64,000 bases of DNA from Glycocaulis profundi (GCA_007050995.1 VJOU01000006.1:103619-167618), one strand, 5' to 3'; counted from the stretch's first letter, positions 17,057-28,623 are shown. Notes: a model not told the origin generated them from the letters alone. Translations and numbers: made by a program.

Positions 17057-17596
17057 ATAGCCCGACGTCCCCACGCCGCGCCGCCGCCTAAGAAGGAAGG
17101 CCCGCGCATCAACAAAGACATCCGCGTCCCGCGGGTCCTGCTCATCGACGAAAACGGCGAGAAGCAGGGCGAGATGCCGGTCGAGGCCGCGCTCGAGGCC
17201 GCCGTCGAGGCGGGCCTCGATCTCGTCGAGGTGTCGCCCAACACCAATCCGCCGGTGTGCAAGATTCTTGACTACGGCAAGCTGAAATACGCCGAGCAGA
17301 AGAAGAAGGCCGAGGCCAAGAAGAAGCAGAAGACGCAGGATATCAAAGAGATAAAGATGCGTCCGAACATCGACACCCATGACTATGACGTCAAGACGCG
17401 GTCGATGCGGCGCTTCTTCGAGGATGGCGACAAGGTCAAGATCACCCTGCGCTTCCGGGGCCGCGAGATGGCCCACCAGGATCGTGGCATGGTCATCTTC
17501 GACCGGGTGAAGGCCGATTTCGGCGACATCGCCAAGGTGGAGTTCGAGCCCAAGCTCGAAGGCCGCCAGATGATCATGGTGATGGCGCCACGCTGA
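17057..17596 (+). CDS. infC: Translation initiation factor IF-3, AUA start codon
   Basis: A 179-residue IF-3. The frame from 17057 reads [20 protein letters not shown] after the initiator, matching the conserved basic/proline N-terminus of alphaproteobacterial IF-3. The RINKDIRV segment, the lysine-rich helix linker (about 75-95) and the C-terminal domain follow. No ATG, GTG or TTG fits. The codon at 17057 is ATA, with GGAG at 17046-17049, 7 nt upstream. IF-3 discriminates against non-AUG starts, so such a codon allows autogenous repression, as with AUU in E. coli. The first ATG in frame (17174) would remove a third of the N-domain. Confidence 0.9.
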   Translation: MARRPHAAPPPKKEGPRINKDIRVPRVLLIDENGEKQGEMPVEAALEAAVEAGLDLVEVSPNTNPPVCKILDYGKLKYAEQKKKAEAKKKQKTQDIKEIKMRPNIDTHDYDVKTRSMRRFFEDGDKVKITLRFRGREMAHQDRGMVIFDRVKADFGDIAKVEFEPKLEGRQMIMVMAPR

Positions 17597-17619
17597 TCGC
17601 GGCGACTGCCTGAGACGGG

Positions 17620-17647
17620 AAAGGCCGGTCCTGAAGGACCGGCCTTT
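17620..17647 (+). terminator. Intrinsic terminator after infC
   Basis: AAAGGCCGGTCC (17620-17631) pairs with GGACCGGCCTTT (17636-17647) around a TGAA loop, ending in a T-run. It separates infC from the downstream genes. Confidence 0.9.
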
Positions 17648-17792
17648 TGCTTGAACAGTTCCGCGACCTCAGGTTAAGCGACCGCCCTGGGATCGCTTCA
17701 AGAGCGATATTGAAATCAAAAACAAATGATGCTCCCTCTTTCTTCTTGTGAGGGGTGCGGTTTGCTCTCATTCTTCCCAAGGGCGAAAAACG

Positions 17793-18800
17793 ATGGGGGC
17801 ATCAATGTCGCGCATTCCCGTGGCCGCGCTGGCGGCCGGACTGGTTTCCATTTCCGCCGGGGTCGCGCAGGCGCAGCAGCCTGACGCCTCGCTGGCCCCG
17901 CACTATGGCGAGATCGGCCTGAACGCGGGCTTCACCCCCGACCCGGCCGTGACCGACATCCGGATCGGCGGGGAGCTGTCGGTTTCCGAGGCCATGTCTG
18001 GCCGGGATGGGGGAAACGCGGGGGACGGGCGGTGCCGGGGTTATGTGGATGCCGCGCCTGACCTGGTCCTTGATTACGGCGCAGGGTCGGTCTTCGATCT
18101 TTACATCCGCGCCGTCTCGGACGTGGACAACACCCTGCTGGTGCGCGATCCGCGCGGGGCTTGGCACTGCGACGACGACAGCGGCAGCGGGGTGAACGCC
18201 GAACTCCACTTCGAGTCCCCGGCCACGGGCCGCTACACGATCTGGGCGGGCGCCTACAGCTCGGGCAACGCCTATGAGCCGGGGCGGATCGAGATTTCCG
18301 AACTGTCCGCGGGCGGCTCCGGCTGGGACGCGGACTGGGGCGACGGCTGGACGGACGGCCTGAACTGGGGCGCGGAGCCCATCTATGGCTCGGTGGCCCT
18401 GCGCGGCGGGTTCACGCCCGACCCCCACGTGGTCGAGCTTGCCATCGGCGGCACGGTGGACGTGGCCGCGGCGCTGTCGGGTGAAAGCATCGGCAATGCG
18501 GGCGACGGTCGGTGCCGGGGCCATGCGGCCTCCGCGCCCGACTACCGGCTGAACTTCACGCCCGGCTCCCTGCCGCTGATCATCAGCGCCGTCTCGGACG
18601 CCGACAACACGCTGGTGGTCAACGCGCCGGACGGAAGCTGGCACTGCGACGACGACAGCGGCAGCGGGGTGAACGCGCAGATCCGCTTCGACAGCCCCCG
18701 CTCGGGCCAGTACGACATCTGGGTCGGCGCCTATTCCAGCGGCCGCAGCTACGAGGACGGACGGCTGGAAATCTCCGAGCTGGGCGCCCGGCGCAAATAG
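17793..18800 (+). CDS. Exported two-repeat protein, PPC-like beta-sandwich repeats
   Basis: A 335-residue secreted protein with a signal peptide ending AGVAQAQ. Two copies of an approximately 130-residue domain follow, repeat period 159 codons. Each contains [16 protein letters not shown], a VSDxDNTLxV strand, [13 protein letters not shown] and YxIWxGAYSSG. The two Cys per repeat (GDGRCRG and WHCDDD) may form a disulfide, and DDDSGSG may bind calcium. The pattern resembles bacterial pre-peptidase C-terminal domains. Function unknown. The AAGGG at 17779-17783 supports the ATG at 17793; 17805 is an alternative. Confidence 0.7.
   Translation: MGASMSRIPVAALAAGLVSISAGVAQAQQPDASLAPHYGEIGLNAGFTPDPAVTDIRIGGELSVSEAMSGRDGGNAGDGRCRGYVDAAPDLVLDYGAGSVFDLYIRAVSDVDNTLLVRDPRGAWHCDDDSGSGVNAELHFESPATGRYTIWAGAYSSGNAYEPGRIEISELSAGGSGWDADWGDGWTDGLNWGAEPIYGSVALRGGFTPDPHVVELAIGGTVDVAAALSGESIGNAGDGRCRGHAASAPDYRLNFTPGSLPLIISAVSDADNTLVVNAPDGSWHCDDDSGSGVNAQIRFDSPRSGQYDIWVGAYSSGRSYEDGRLEISELGARRK
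18162..18676 (+). repeat. 38-bp identical direct repeat inside the two-repeat gene
   Basis: Bases 18162-18199 and 18639-18676 are identical over 38 bp, encoding [13 protein letters not shown], while flanking DNA of the two repeats has diverged. This indicates local gene conversion or very strong constraint. Confidence 0.85.
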
Positions 18801-18813
18801 GCCGTCCGCTGGC

Positions 18814-18838
18814 GGCGGGCCTTGCAATCAGGCCCGCC
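18814..18838 (+). other. Stem-loop after the two-repeat gene, upstream of rpmI
   Basis: GGCGGGCCT (18814-18822) pairs with AGGCCCGCC (18830-18838) around a 7-nt loop, 14 nt past the stop codon. It has no T-run, so it may be a weak terminator or part of the rpmI leader. Confidence 0.5.
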
Positions 18839-18949
18839 CGCGCGTATGACCCCCGCTTCAATCACGACCGGTCCGGGCCCACGACATGCCTGGCGGGTCG
18901 AAACGCGACCCGGCCCCGCCCCGGCGAGGCCGCGACAAGGAGAGCGAAA

Positions 18950-19153
18950 ATGTCGAAGATGAAGACCAAGAGCGGCGCGAAGAAGCGCTTCAAGGTCACC
19001 GGCACCGGCAAGGTGCTGGCGGCCCAGTCCGGCAAGCGGCACGGCATGATCAAGCGGACGCCCAAGCAGATCCGCCAGAAGCGCGGGACCGACACACTGG
19101 CGGCCCCCGACGCGAAGATCGTGAAGACCCACTACCTGCCCTACAGCCGCTGA
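18950..19153 (+). CDS. rpmI: 50S ribosomal protein bL35
   Basis: A 67-residue basic protein with [19 protein letters not shown] at the N-terminus and HYLPYSR at the end, characteristic of bL35 in the large subunit. AAGGAG lies 7 nt before the ATG at 18950; a long in-frame upstream extension is antisense-like and rejected. It is 36 nt upstream of rplT, the standard pair. Confidence 0.96.
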   Translation: MSKMKTKSGAKKRFKVTGTGKVLAAQSGKRHGMIKRTPKQIRQKRGTDTLAAPDAKIVKTHYLPYSR

Positions 19154-19189
19154 GGCTGACGGCGCACCGCTGTTTGAAGGACTGAGATC

Positions 19190-19546
19190 ATGGCCCGAGT
19201 TTCCGCCGGACCCGCCTCCCACGCCCGCCACCGCAAGGTCATCAAGGCTGCCAAAGGCTATTACGGCCGCCGCAAGAACACCTTCCGCGTCGCCAATCAG
19301 GCGGTGGAGAAGGCCGGTCAGTACGCCTATCGCGACCGCCGCGCGAAGAAGCGCAATTTCCGCTCCCTGTGGATCCAGCGCATCAACGCCGCCGCGCGTC
19401 TCAACGAGATGACCTACTCGTCGTTTATGAACGGGCTGGCGAAAGCCGGCATCGAGCTGGACCGCAAGGTTCTGGCCGATCTGGCCGTTCGCGAGCCCGA
19501 AGCCTTCTCCGCCCTGGCCAAGCAGGCCCAGGACGCTCTGGCGTAA
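19190..19546 (+). CDS. rplT: 50S ribosomal protein bL20
   Basis: A 118-residue protein of typical bL20 length with [19 protein letters not shown] and [21 protein letters not shown], both family signatures. bL20 is needed for early large-subunit assembly and in several bacteria represses its own operon. The gene is followed by a strong terminator and then pheS. Confidence 0.97.
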   Translation: MARVSAGPASHARHRKVIKAAKGYYGRRKNTFRVANQAVEKAGQYAYRDRRAKKRNFRSLWIQRINAAARLNEMTYSSFMNGLAKAGIELDRKVLADLAVREPEAFSALAKQAQDALA

Positions 19547-19594
19547 GCCAGCCGCAGGCTTCAAGCGCGGGAGTTTCATCCCGCCGCGAGATCG

Positions 19595-19629
19595 ACGCCC
19601 GCCTGCGGACCCCGCAGGCGGGCGTTTTT
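19595..19629 (+). terminator. Intrinsic terminator between rplT and pheS
   Basis: A perfect 14-bp stem (19595-19608 with 19612-19625) on a 3-nt loop is followed by TTTT. It ends rpmI-rplT or acts as an attenuator for read-through into pheST. Confidence 0.93.
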
Positions 19630-19719
19630 CTTTCCCCGCCCGCATCACCGTTTGAGCCGCGCGGCAGGCGCGGCTAAGACAGCCCCGCCGCCGGACCGGA
19701 CGGGGCGAGAGGGACGAGC

Positions 19720-20802
19720 ATGACCGACACCACCGAGCTGAACGCGCTGGAAGGCCGCCTGACCGAGCAGGTCGAGGCCGCCGCCGATCTCAAGGCGCTG
19801 GACGACATCCGCGTCTCCGCCCTGGGCAAGAAGGGCGAGGTCTCGCTGATGATGCGCGAGCTGGGACGCATGACGCCCGAGCAGCGTCAGGTGATGGGCC
19901 CGGCGCTGAACGGCCTGAAGGACCGGCTGGGCGCGCTGATCGACGCGCGCAGGGACGCGCTGGAAAACGCCGCGCTGGACGCCGCGCTGGCCAGCGAGCG
20001 GGTGGACGTCACCCTGCCCGCGCCGCGCGAGCCGAAGGGCTCGCTCCACCCGGTCAGCCAGGTGATGGAAGAGCTCGCCGTGATCTTCGCGGACATGGGC
20101 TTCGCGGTGGCCGAGGGGCCGGACGTGGAGGACGACTTCCATAACTTCACCGCCCTGAACTTCCCCCCCGACCACCCCGCGCGCGACACCCACGACACCT
20201 TCTTCATGCAGGCCCCCGAGGGCCAGCTTCCCAAGGTGCTGCGCACCCACACCTCGCCGGTGCAGATCCGCACCATGATGAGCGGGAAACCGCCCATCCG
20301 CATCATCGCGCCCGGCCGGGTCTACCGGAACGACTGGGACCAGACCCACACCCCGATGTTCCATCAGGTCGAGGGGCTGGTGATCGACCGCGAGACCCAT
20401 ATGGGTCATCTGAAGGGCTGCCTGATCGACTTCATCGCCGCCTTCTTCGAGACCGATCAGGTCGAGGCGCGCTTCCGCCCCCACCACTTCCCCTTCACCG
20501 AGCCCAGCGCGGAGATGGACGTGCGTTATGAGCGCGTGGGCGACGCGGTGAAGGTGGGCTCGGGCGACAGGTGGATGGAGATTCTGGGCTGCGGCATGGT
20601 CCATCCCAACGTGATCCGCGCCTGCGGGCTGGACCCCGACGAGTATCAGGGCTTCGCCTTCGGCATGGGGGTGGATCGTCTGGCCATGCTCAAATACGGC
20701 ATGAGCGACCTGCGCCCCTTCTTCGAGCCCGACCCGCGCTGGCTGGCCCATTACGGCTTCAGCCCGCTCCTGCAGGCGAACCTCGCGACCGGCCTGAGCT
20801 GA
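19720..20802 (+). CDS. pheS: Phenylalanyl-tRNA synthetase alpha subunit
   Basis: A 360-residue class II synthetase subunit. It has an N-terminal coiled coil (about 1-90), motif 2 [12 protein letters not shown], the Phe-pocket region and motif 3 [17 protein letters not shown] near the C-terminus. With PheT it forms the alpha2-beta2 enzyme that charges tRNA-Phe. It is followed by pheT after 10 nt. Confidence 0.97.
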   Translation: MTDTTELNALEGRLTEQVEAAADLKALDDIRVSALGKKGEVSLMMRELGRMTPEQRQVMGPALNGLKDRLGALIDARRDALENAALDAALASERVDVTLPAPREPKGSLHPVSQVMEELAVIFADMGFAVAEGPDVEDDFHNFTALNFPPDHPARDTHDTFFMQAPEGQLPKVLRTHTSPVQIRTMMSGKPPIRIIAPGRVYRNDWDQTHTPMFHQVEGLVIDRETHMGHLKGCLIDFIAAFFETDQVEARFRPHHFPFTEPSAEMDVRYERVGDAVKVGSGDRWMEILGCGMVHPNVIRACGLDPDEYQGFAFGMGVDRLAMLKYGMSDLRPFFEPDPRWLAHYGFSPLLQANLATGLS

Positions 20803-20812
20803 GGACCCCGAG

Positions 20813-23206
20813 ATGAAATTCACGCTTTCCTGGCTCAAGGATCATCTTGAGACCGACAAGACGCTCGACGAGATCGCCGAGGCCATGACCATGGCGGGCC
20901 TCGAGATCGAGGAGATCGAGAACCCGGCGGCGAAGCTCGCCGCCTTCACGGTCGCCCACGTCACCGACGCCCGGCCGCACCCGGACGCGGACAAGCTGCG
21001 CGTATGCACCGTGGAGACGGTGGACGGCACGAAACAGATCGTGTGCGGCGCGCCGAACGCGCGCGCGGGCATGACCGCGATCTACGCGCCGCTGGGCGCG
21101 TACATCCCCGGTCTGGATTTCGCCCTCGACCCCAAGCCGCGCAAGATCCGCGGCGTGGAGAGCCACGGCATGCTGTGCTCGACCAAGGAACTCGAAGCGG
21201 GCGAGGACCATGACGGCATCGCGGATCTCGCCGGCGACTGGCCGGTGGGCACGCCCGCGGCCAAGGCGCTGGGCTTCGATGATCCGGTGATCGATTTCGA
21301 GGTCACGCCGAACCGCCCCGACTGGCTGGGCGTGCACGGCATCGCGCGCGATCTCGCCGCGGCGGGGGTGGGCGCGCTGAAGACCGCGCCTGTGGAACCG
21401 ATCAAGGGCGCTTTCCCGTGCCCGGTGCGGATCGAGACGGACTGGCCCGAGGCCTGCCCGGTCTTCGCGGGCCGGGTGATCCGCGGCGTGAAGAACGGGC
21501 CGTCGCCCGACTGGCTGAAAGCCCGCCTGAAGGCCATCGGCCTGCGCCCCATCAACGCGCTGGTGGACGTCACCAACCTGATCTCCTACGACCGCGCGCG
21601 GCCGCTGCACGTCTATGATCTGGCGAAGATCGGCCCGGTCGTCCGTGCACGGAAGGGTGCAGGCGACGCCGACCGGTTCGAGGCTCTGGACGAGCGCGAA
21701 TACACGCCCGCCGCCCACCACTGCGTGATCGCGGACGACGAGCGCTGTCTGGGCCTGGGCGGCGTGATGGGCGGCGAGCATTCGGGCTGCACGGACGCCA
21801 CGACGGACATGTTCATCGAGAGCGCCTGGTTCGATCCGGCCATCACCCGCGTCACGGGCCGGGAGACCGGCATCAACTCGGACGCCAAGTACCGCTTCGA
21901 GCGCGGCGTGGACCCCGAGACCGTCCTGCCGGGGCTCGAGCTGGCCACCCGCCTGATCCTCGATCTGTGCGGCGGCGAGCCGTCAGAGGTCTTTGTCGCG
22001 GGCGAGGTTCCGGGCCGTCCCGCGCCGATCCGCTTCGATCCCGCCCGGGTGGAGAAAATCACCGGGCTGGCGCTGTCCGATGACCGCATCGCTCACATCC
22101 TGACCGCGCTGGGCTTCGATGCGGACCGGTCGCAGACGCCGTGGAGCGTCGCCGTGCCGAGCTGGCGGCGGGACGCGAGCCAGGCGGCGGACCTGATCGA
22201 GGAGATCGCTCGGATCGAGGGCTATGACCGCTTGCCGACCGTCTCCCTGACCCGGCCCGCCGGGCGGCTGGAGGCGCCCGCCACCGAGCTTCAGAACCGG
22301 GTGCGCGCCGCGCGCCGGGCGACCGCCGTGCGCGGCTATCAGGAGGCGGTGACCTGGTCGTTCTGCCACACCGATCAGGCCGCCCTGTTCGGCGGCCATG
22401 GCGAGGGCCTGCGGCTGGCCAACCCGATTTCATCGGAACTCGACGTGATGCGGCCCAGCGCGCTGATCCATCTGGTCACCGCGCTGCAGAAGGCCGCCGA
22501 CCGGGGCATGGACGACGCGCGCCTGTTCGAGGCCGGGCCGATCTATCTCGACGACACTCCCACGGGCCAGAAGACCGTGATCGCCGCGGCGCGCCGTGTG
22601 GTCTCGGGCCGGGACTGGCGCGGCGGGTCCGCGCCGGACGTGTTCGACGCCAAGGCCGACGCCATGGCCGCGCTGGACGCCGCGGGCGCGCCGGTGGCCA
22701 ATCTGCAGGCCGCGCCCGAGGCGCGTGGCTGGTGGCATCCGGGCCGCTCGGGCGTGCTGCGTCTTGGTCCGAAACTGGTGCTGGCCGAGTTCGGCGAGAT
22801 CCATCCCCGCGTGCTCAAGGCGCTGGGCGTGGAGGGCCGGGTGATCGCCTTCGAAGCGGTGCTCGACGCGATCCCGTCCGCGCGCCGGAAGGATCTGAAA
22901 ACCCGCCCCGCGATGGAGATCAGCGACCTGATGCCGGTGCGGCGCGACTTCGCCTTCCTCGCCCCCGCCGATCTGCCCGCGGCGGACCTGCTGCGCGCGG
23001 TGCAGGGCGCGGACAAGGCGCTGATCACTGACGTGTCGCTGTTCGACCGCTATGAGGGCGAACGGCTGGGCGACGGCGTGGTCTCGCTGGCGGTGGAGGT
23101 CACGATCCAGCCGAAGGACAAGACCCTGACCGACAAGGAGATCGAGGCGGTCTCGGACAGGGTCGTCGCCGCCGCCGAAAAGGCCGGAGCGACGCTGCGG
23201 CGCTGA
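20813..23206 (+). CDS. pheT: Phenylalanyl-tRNA synthetase beta subunit
   Basis: A 797-residue subunit with the N-terminal tRNA-binding (EMAP-like) domain HPDADKLRVCTVETVDG at about 45-61, the B3/B4 editing domain, B5 domain and the C-terminal ferredoxin-like anticodon-binding domain (LMPVRRDFAFL...DKEIEAVSDRVV). It structures the active enzyme and hydrolyses misacylated Tyr-tRNA-Phe. It ends the pheST unit before a terminator. Confidence 0.97.
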   Translation: MKFTLSWLKDHLETDKTLDEIAEAMTMAGLEIEEIENPAAKLAAFTVAHVTDARPHPDADKLRVCTVETVDGTKQIVCGAPNARAGMTAIYAPLGAYIPGLDFALDPKPRKIRGVESHGMLCSTKELEAGEDHDGIADLAGDWPVGTPAAKALGFDDPVIDFEVTPNRPDWLGVHGIARDLAAAGVGALKTAPVEPIKGAFPCPVRIETDWPEACPVFAGRVIRGVKNGPSPDWLKARLKAIGLRPINALVDVTNLISYDRARPLHVYDLAKIGPVVRARKGAGDADRFEALDEREYTPAAHHCVIADDERCLGLGGVMGGEHSGCTDATTDMFIESAWFDPAITRVTGRETGINSDAKYRFERGVDPETVLPGLELATRLILDLCGGEPSEVFVAGEVPGRPAPIRFDPARVEKITGLALSDDRIAHILTALGFDADRSQTPWSVAVPSWRRDASQAADLIEEIARIEGYDRLPTVSLTRPAGRLEAPATELQNRVRAARRATAVRGYQEAVTWSFCHTDQAALFGGHGEGLRLANPISSELDVMRPSALIHLVTALQKAADRGMDDARLFEAGPIYLDDTPTGQKTVIAAARRVVSGRDWRGGSAPDVFDAKADAMAALDAAGAPVANLQAAPEARGWWHPGRSGVLRLGPKLVLAEFGEIHPRVLKALGVEGRVIAFEAVLDAIPSARRKDLKTRPAMEISDLMPVRRDFAFLAPADLPAADLLRAVQGADKALITDVSLFDRYEGERLGDGVVSLAVEVTIQPKDKTLTDKEIEAVSDRVVAAAEKAGATLRR

Positions 23207-23227
23207 GACTGGCGCATGCGGAACACG

Positions 23228-23258
23228 AAAAGGCCCCGGACGCGCGTCCGGGGCCTTT
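23228..23258. terminator. Terminator after pheT, palindromic
   Basis: AAAGGCCCCGGACG (23229-23242) pairs with CGTCCGGGGCCTTT (23245-23258). It lies between pheT (+) and the convergent eipA (-) and may serve both. Confidence 0.88.
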
Positions 23259-23283
23259 GTCGTTTCGAAAGACCGGAACCGGT

Positions 23284-23895
23284 CTAGAAAGGCAGGATGT
23301 TGCGCTGGCGCGAATAGGCGAGGTAGCCGATGTTCGCCCCGGCCCGCAGGCCCACGCCCGAGCGGATCGGCGCCAGGGTGATGTTGTTGGCGCGCTGATA
23401 GTTCACGCCCAGCCCCGCGATCAGATAGGCGCTGCCCTCCACGCCGGGGAAGCGCTGGTAGATCCAGTTGGGGTCGTCGAGATTGTAGACCAGCGTGAAG
23501 GTCCGGCTGGCGTTGCCGCCCGCGTCGAAGCCCACCGACGGTCCCTGCCAGAACACCGGATAGCGCGAGGCGTCGCCCTTCAGGACCAGATCGCCCTGGC
23601 CGTAGCGCAGGCCCACGCCCACCGCGCCGGACAGCTCCTCGCCCACGACATAGCCCACCGGCTCGCCCAGGTCAGAGAAGACCCGCTCGACCACGCTGGC
23701 CGCGGCCTCGGCGGTCACGCCGAAGAAGTCGGCCACCGCCTCGACGATCTCGTCGGAGGAGTAGGTCTCGCGGTCGGTCTCGGCATAACCCGGCCCGCCA
23801 TCGAGCTGGCTTTCGGTCCGGGTCGCGCAGGCGCTCAGGGGCAGGATCGCCGCGCAGGCGGCAAGGGCCAGCAGGGGCCGGAGGGAGCGGATCAT
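23284..23895 (-). CDS. eipA: EipA-like envelope integrity protein (DUF1134)
   Basis: A 203-residue exported protein with a signal peptide ending LPLSACA. The DUF1134 domain follows: YSSDEIVEAVADFFGVT, then beta-strand-rich GVGLRYGQGDLVLK and the ending GVNYQRAN...APIRSGVGLRAGANIGYLAY. EipA is a small beta-barrel periplasmic protein required for envelope integrity in Brucella and Caulobacter-type bacteria. The Cys after LSA could make it a lipoprotein. Start 23895 is chosen because the signal peptide begins there; ATGs at 23910 and 23919 are alternatives. Confidence 0.85.
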   Translation of the reverse strand: MIRSLRPLLALAACAAILPLSACATRTESQLDGGPGYAETDRETYSSDEIVEAVADFFGVTAEAAASVVERVFSDLGEPVGYVVGEELSGAVGVGLRYGQGDLVLKGDASRYPVFWQGPSVGFDAGGNASRTFTLVYNLDDPNWIYQRFPGVEGSAYLIAGLGVNYQRANNITLAPIRSGVGLRAGANIGYLAYSRQRNILPF

Positions 23896-23972
23896 CGGCT
23901 CGCCTTTCATTCCAGTCATTTGGTTCAGCCGCCATGAGGGCGGCCAATCATGTTTTCTGTGAGGCGGGCCGG

Positions 23973-24446
23973 TTAACGCGCGCTTAAGCCCGGCTCGTCC
24001 GGCGAGGGGCCCGCGGCCCGCGGCGTGTCGTCCGCCAGACGGGGGAAACGCAGCAGACGCCCGCGAAGCTCCGCCTCCAGCCCCATGGGCAGAGCGGTCT
24101 CCAGCGTTTCGGCGTCCAGCCGGAAATCGCCTTCCTCGGAGACGCCTGCGATCTGGTCCTCCCGGCCATAGCCCATGGACCAGTCGCTGAAATGGCGCGC
24201 GTCGAGCGGGTCGCGGCTCAGGACCACGATGCCGAAATGGCGATGATCGGCGAGGATGGAGCCGAAAATGGCGTCCAGCGCGGCGGGCGGACCCTCCAGC
24301 ACCTGCATGAAGTTCCGGCCATTGTACATCATCAGGCCCGAGACGCCCTCGGCCCGGTTGCGATAGCGGGCCACGCCCACGATCTCGGCGATGTCGCGAT
24401 CCTGCACGTCAGGATGCGCGGTCGATATGTAAACCAGCTGTTCCAA
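23973..24446 (-). CDS. BLUF-domain blue-light photoreceptor
   Basis: A 157-residue protein whose first 95 residues are a complete BLUF domain binding FAD. The photocycle residues are present with canonical spacing: Y6, N30, Q48 (MQVLEG), plus W89 and M91 (DWSMGY), matching the intervals of AppA Y21/N45/Q63/W104/M106. The C-terminal 60 residues hold two short helices and a Pro/Ala tail, so it is a stand-alone short BLUF that must signal by protein contact. It is divergent from lepA and upstream of eipA on the same strand. Confidence 0.93.
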   Translation of the reverse strand: MEQLVYISTAHPDVQDRDIAEIVGVARYRNRAEGVSGLMMYNGRNFMQVLEGPPAALDAIFGSILADHRHFGIVVLSRDPLDARHFSDWSMGYGREDQIAGVSEEGDFRLDAETLETALPMGLEAELRGRLLRFPRLADDTPRAAGPSPDEPGLSAR

Positions 24447-24646
24447 TCAGATCGCCCGCTCTTGCTTCACGCGCGGCGCCCCTCGCGCCAGCGCAACTTC
24501 AAGCCCTCACCCCGCGCCATCACTGTATCAAGATAGAGACCGAAGTTGGGCGCTGGCATGGAGGTGGAGGCCTCATTGCATCGCGGCGCGGCCCGGACCG
24601 CCCGTCCCGCTTGGCGAAACGGTCCGCCGATGCTACCTCCCGCGCC

Positions 24647-26455
24647 ATGAGCACCAGACCTGAAAACATCCGCAACTTCTCCATCGTGGCCCATATCGAC
24701 CACGGCAAGTCCACGCTGGCCGACCGGCTGATCCAGGTCACCGGCGGGCTGACCACGCGCGAGATGAAGGAGCAGGTGCTCGACAACATGGAGCTCGAGC
24801 GCGAGCGGGGCATCACCATCAAGGCCCAGACCGTCCGGCTGAACTATCATGCCAAGGACGGGCAGGACTACGTGCTCAACCTGATCGACACGCCCGGCCA
24901 CGTGGATTTCGCCTACGAGGTCTCGCGCTCGCTTTACGCCTGCGAGGGCGCGCTGCTGGTGGTGGACGCCGCCCAGGGGGTCGAAGCCCAGACGCTGGCG
25001 AACGTGTATCAGGCCATCGACGTCAATCTCGAGATCGTGCCGGTCCTGAACAAGATCGATCTGCCGGCCGCCGAGCCCGACCGGGTGCGCGCCCAGATCG
25101 AGGACGTGATCGGCATCGACGCCTCCGAGGCGGTCGAGATCTCCGCCAAGACCGGGCTGGGCATCGAGGACGTGCTCGAAGCCATCGTCGCCCGCCTGCC
25201 TGCGCCCGCAGCGGGCGACCCGGACGCGCCGCTCAAGGCGCTGCTGGTGGACAGCTGGTATGACGCATACCTGGGCGTGATCTGTCTGGTGCGGATCATG
25301 GAAGGCACCCTGAAGAAGGGTCAGCGGGTTCGCCTGATGGGCACGGGCGCGAGCTACAACGTGGATGGGGTGGGCGTGTTCCGGCCCGCGAAAGAGACCG
25401 TGGAGGCGCTCGGTCCGGGCGAGATCGGCTTCCTGAACGCCTCGATCAAGCAGGTCCGCGACGCGCGGGTCGGCGACACCATCACCGAAGAAAAGCGCCC
25501 CACCTCGGGCATGCTGCCGGGCTTCAAGCCCGCCGTGCCGGTGGTGTTCTGCGGCCTGTTCCCGGTCGACGCCAACGATTTCGAGGATCTGCGCGACGCG
25601 GTCGAGCGGCTGGCGCTGAACGACGCCTCGTTCAGCTTCGAGATGGAGACCTCCGCCGCGCTGGGCTTCGGCTTCCGTTGCGGCTTCCTGGGCCTTCTGC
25701 ATCTGGAAGTCATCCGCGAGCGTCTGGAACGCGAATACAATGTCGACCTGATCACCACCGCCCCGTCGGTGATCTACAAGATCGCCATGACCGACGGCTC
25801 GGTGATCGACCTGCACAATCCCGCCGACATGCCCGATCCGGTGAAGGTGGACACCATCTCCGAGCCTTGGATCAAGGCTACCATCCTGGTGCCCGACGAG
25901 TATCTGGGCGGTGTGCTCAAGCTGTGCGAGGACCGGCGCGGCATCCAGAAGGAGCTCACCTATGCGGGCAGCCGGGCCATGCTGGTCTATGAACTGCCGC
26001 TCAACGAGGTGGTGTTCGACTTCTACGACCGGCTGAAAAGCGTCACCAAGGGCTATGCCAGCTTCGATTATCAGTTCGTCGAGCACCGCGAGGGCGATCT
26101 GGTCAAGATGTCCATCCTGGTCAATGACGAGCCGGTGGACGCGCTGTCGATGATCGTCCACCGCGCCCGCGCCGAAGCGCGCGGCCGGGGCATGTGCGAG
26201 AAGCTCAAAGACCTGATCCCGCGGCACATGTTCAAGATCCCGATCCAGGCGGCCATCGGCGGCCGGATCGTCGCCCGCGAAACCCTCTCCGCCCTGCGCA
26301 AGGACGTGACCGCGAAATGCTATGGGGGCGACGCCAGCCGCAAGCGCAAGCTTCTGGACAAGCAGAAGGCGGGCAAGAAGAAGATGCGCCAGTTCGGCCG
26401 CGTGGAAATCCCGCAGGAAGCCTTCATCGCCGCGCTGAAGATGGACGACGACTAG
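24647..26455 (+). CDS. lepA: Elongation factor 4 (LepA)
   Basis: A 602-residue translational GTPase: G1 AHIDHGKS near 17-24, G3 DTPGHVDF, G4 NKIDLP, and the LepA-specific C-terminal domain with the basic [15 protein letters not shown] segment. LepA influences initiation and back-translocation of stalled ribosomes. Start 24647 gives the canonical length; a TTG at 24611 could add 12 residues. It converges with glmM with a 13-bp gap. Confidence 0.97.
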   Translation: MSTRPENIRNFSIVAHIDHGKSTLADRLIQVTGGLTTREMKEQVLDNMELERERGITIKAQTVRLNYHAKDGQDYVLNLIDTPGHVDFAYEVSRSLYACEGALLVVDAAQGVEAQTLANVYQAIDVNLEIVPVLNKIDLPAAEPDRVRAQIEDVIGIDASEAVEISAKTGLGIEDVLEAIVARLPAPAAGDPDAPLKALLVDSWYDAYLGVICLVRIMEGTLKKGQRVRLMGTGASYNVDGVGVFRPAKETVEALGPGEIGFLNASIKQVRDARVGDTITEEKRPTSGMLPGFKPAVPVVFCGLFPVDANDFEDLRDAVERLALNDASFSFEMETSAALGFGFRCGFLGLLHLEVIRERLEREYNVDLITTAPSVIYKIAMTDGSVIDLHNPADMPDPVKVDTISEPWIKATILVPDEYLGGVLKLCEDRRGIQKELTYAGSRAMLVYELPLNEVVFDFYDRLKSVTKGYASFDYQFVEHREGDLVKMSILVNDEPVDALSMIVHRARAEARGRGMCEKLKDLIPRHMFKIPIQAAIGGRIVARETLSALRKDVTAKCYGGDASRKRKLLDKQKAGKKKMRQFGRVEIPQEAFIAALKMDDD

Positions 26456-26468
26456 GGACGGCGCGTCA

Positions 26469-27818
<1,350 letters not shown>

Positions 27819-27886
27819 CAGCCGCGTCCTGTCGTCCGCTCAGGGGGAGCGGGTTATACCTCATTTTGGCTAACGAGGCGGAAACC

Positions 27887-28546
27887 TCATCCGTCCAGCC
27901 CCGTGCGACCGGTCTTGCGCCAGTCGGCCAGGAAGGCCTCCAGCCCGCTGTCGGTCAGCGGATGGCGGACCATCTGGTCGAAGATTTTCGGCGGAAGCGT
28001 GGCGGCGTCGCAGCCTGCGAGCGCGGCGGCCTCCACATGGGCGGGCGAGCGCAGCGAGGCGGCCAGCACCGAGGTGTCGTAGCCATAGCGGTCGTACACG
28101 TCCCGGATCGCGGCCAGAAGCCCGATGCCGTCTCCGCCCATGTCCTCGATCCGGCCCACGAAGGGCGAGATGAAGCTGGCGCCCGCCTTGGCGGCCAGAA
28201 GCGCCTGATTGAGCGAGAAGCACAGGGTCACGTTCGTGGGGATGCCGTCCTGCGACAGCGCCCGGCAGGCGATCAGGCCGTCCGCGGTCAGGGGCAGCTT
28301 GACCACCACGTTCGCCGCGATGTCGCGCAGGCGGCGGCCCTCGGCGATCATCCCCTCCGCGTCGGTGGCGACGACCTCGGCGCTGATGGGCCCCTCCACC
28401 GCTTCGCAGATTTCCGCGATGCGCTCGAAAATGCCCGCTCCGGCCTTGGCGATCAGAGAGGGGTTGGTCGTCACCCCGTCGACCAGCCCAGCCGCGGCGC
28501 GCTCGCGGATTTCGCCGATGTCGGCGGTGTCGAGGAATATCTGCAT
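27887..28546 (-). CDS. Transaldolase / fructose-6-phosphate aldolase family (short type)
   Basis: A 219-residue TIM-barrel protein beginning [20 protein letters not shown], then [10 protein letters not shown]. The Schiff-base lysine is in [10 protein letters not shown], and SPFVGRIED is also family-typical. Length matches the small transaldolase/FSA group. It probably interconverts fructose-6-P, erythrose-4-P and sedoheptulose-7-P; the FSA activity is an alternative. It sits between the polysaccharide operon and glmM. Confidence 0.88.
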   Translation of the reverse strand: MQIFLDTADIGEIRERAAAGLVDGVTTNPSLIAKAGAGIFERIAEICEAVEGPISAEVVATDAEGMIAEGRRLRDIAANVVVKLPLTADGLIACRALSQDGIPTNVTLCFSLNQALLAAKAGASFISPFVGRIEDMGGDGIGLLAAIRDVYDRYGYDTSVLAASLRSPAHVEAAALAGCDAATLPPKIFDQMVRHPLTDSGLEAFLADWRKTGRTGLDG

Positions 28547-28623
28547 GAGGCGGGCTCCTTGGCTGTCGGCGTCTGTAATCTGTTGAACCCCCGATCACGC
28601 CCGTCCGCAAGCCCCGCCGCTTG

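Noticed and set aside
19547..19719. Phe leader peptide or T-box before pheS
   Set aside because: Only a normal terminator is present; no Phe-rich short ORF with a ribosome site and no T-box sequence was found.
24467..26227. 586-codon minus-strand ORF
   Set aside because: Antisense to lepA, whose frame shows all GTPase motifs.
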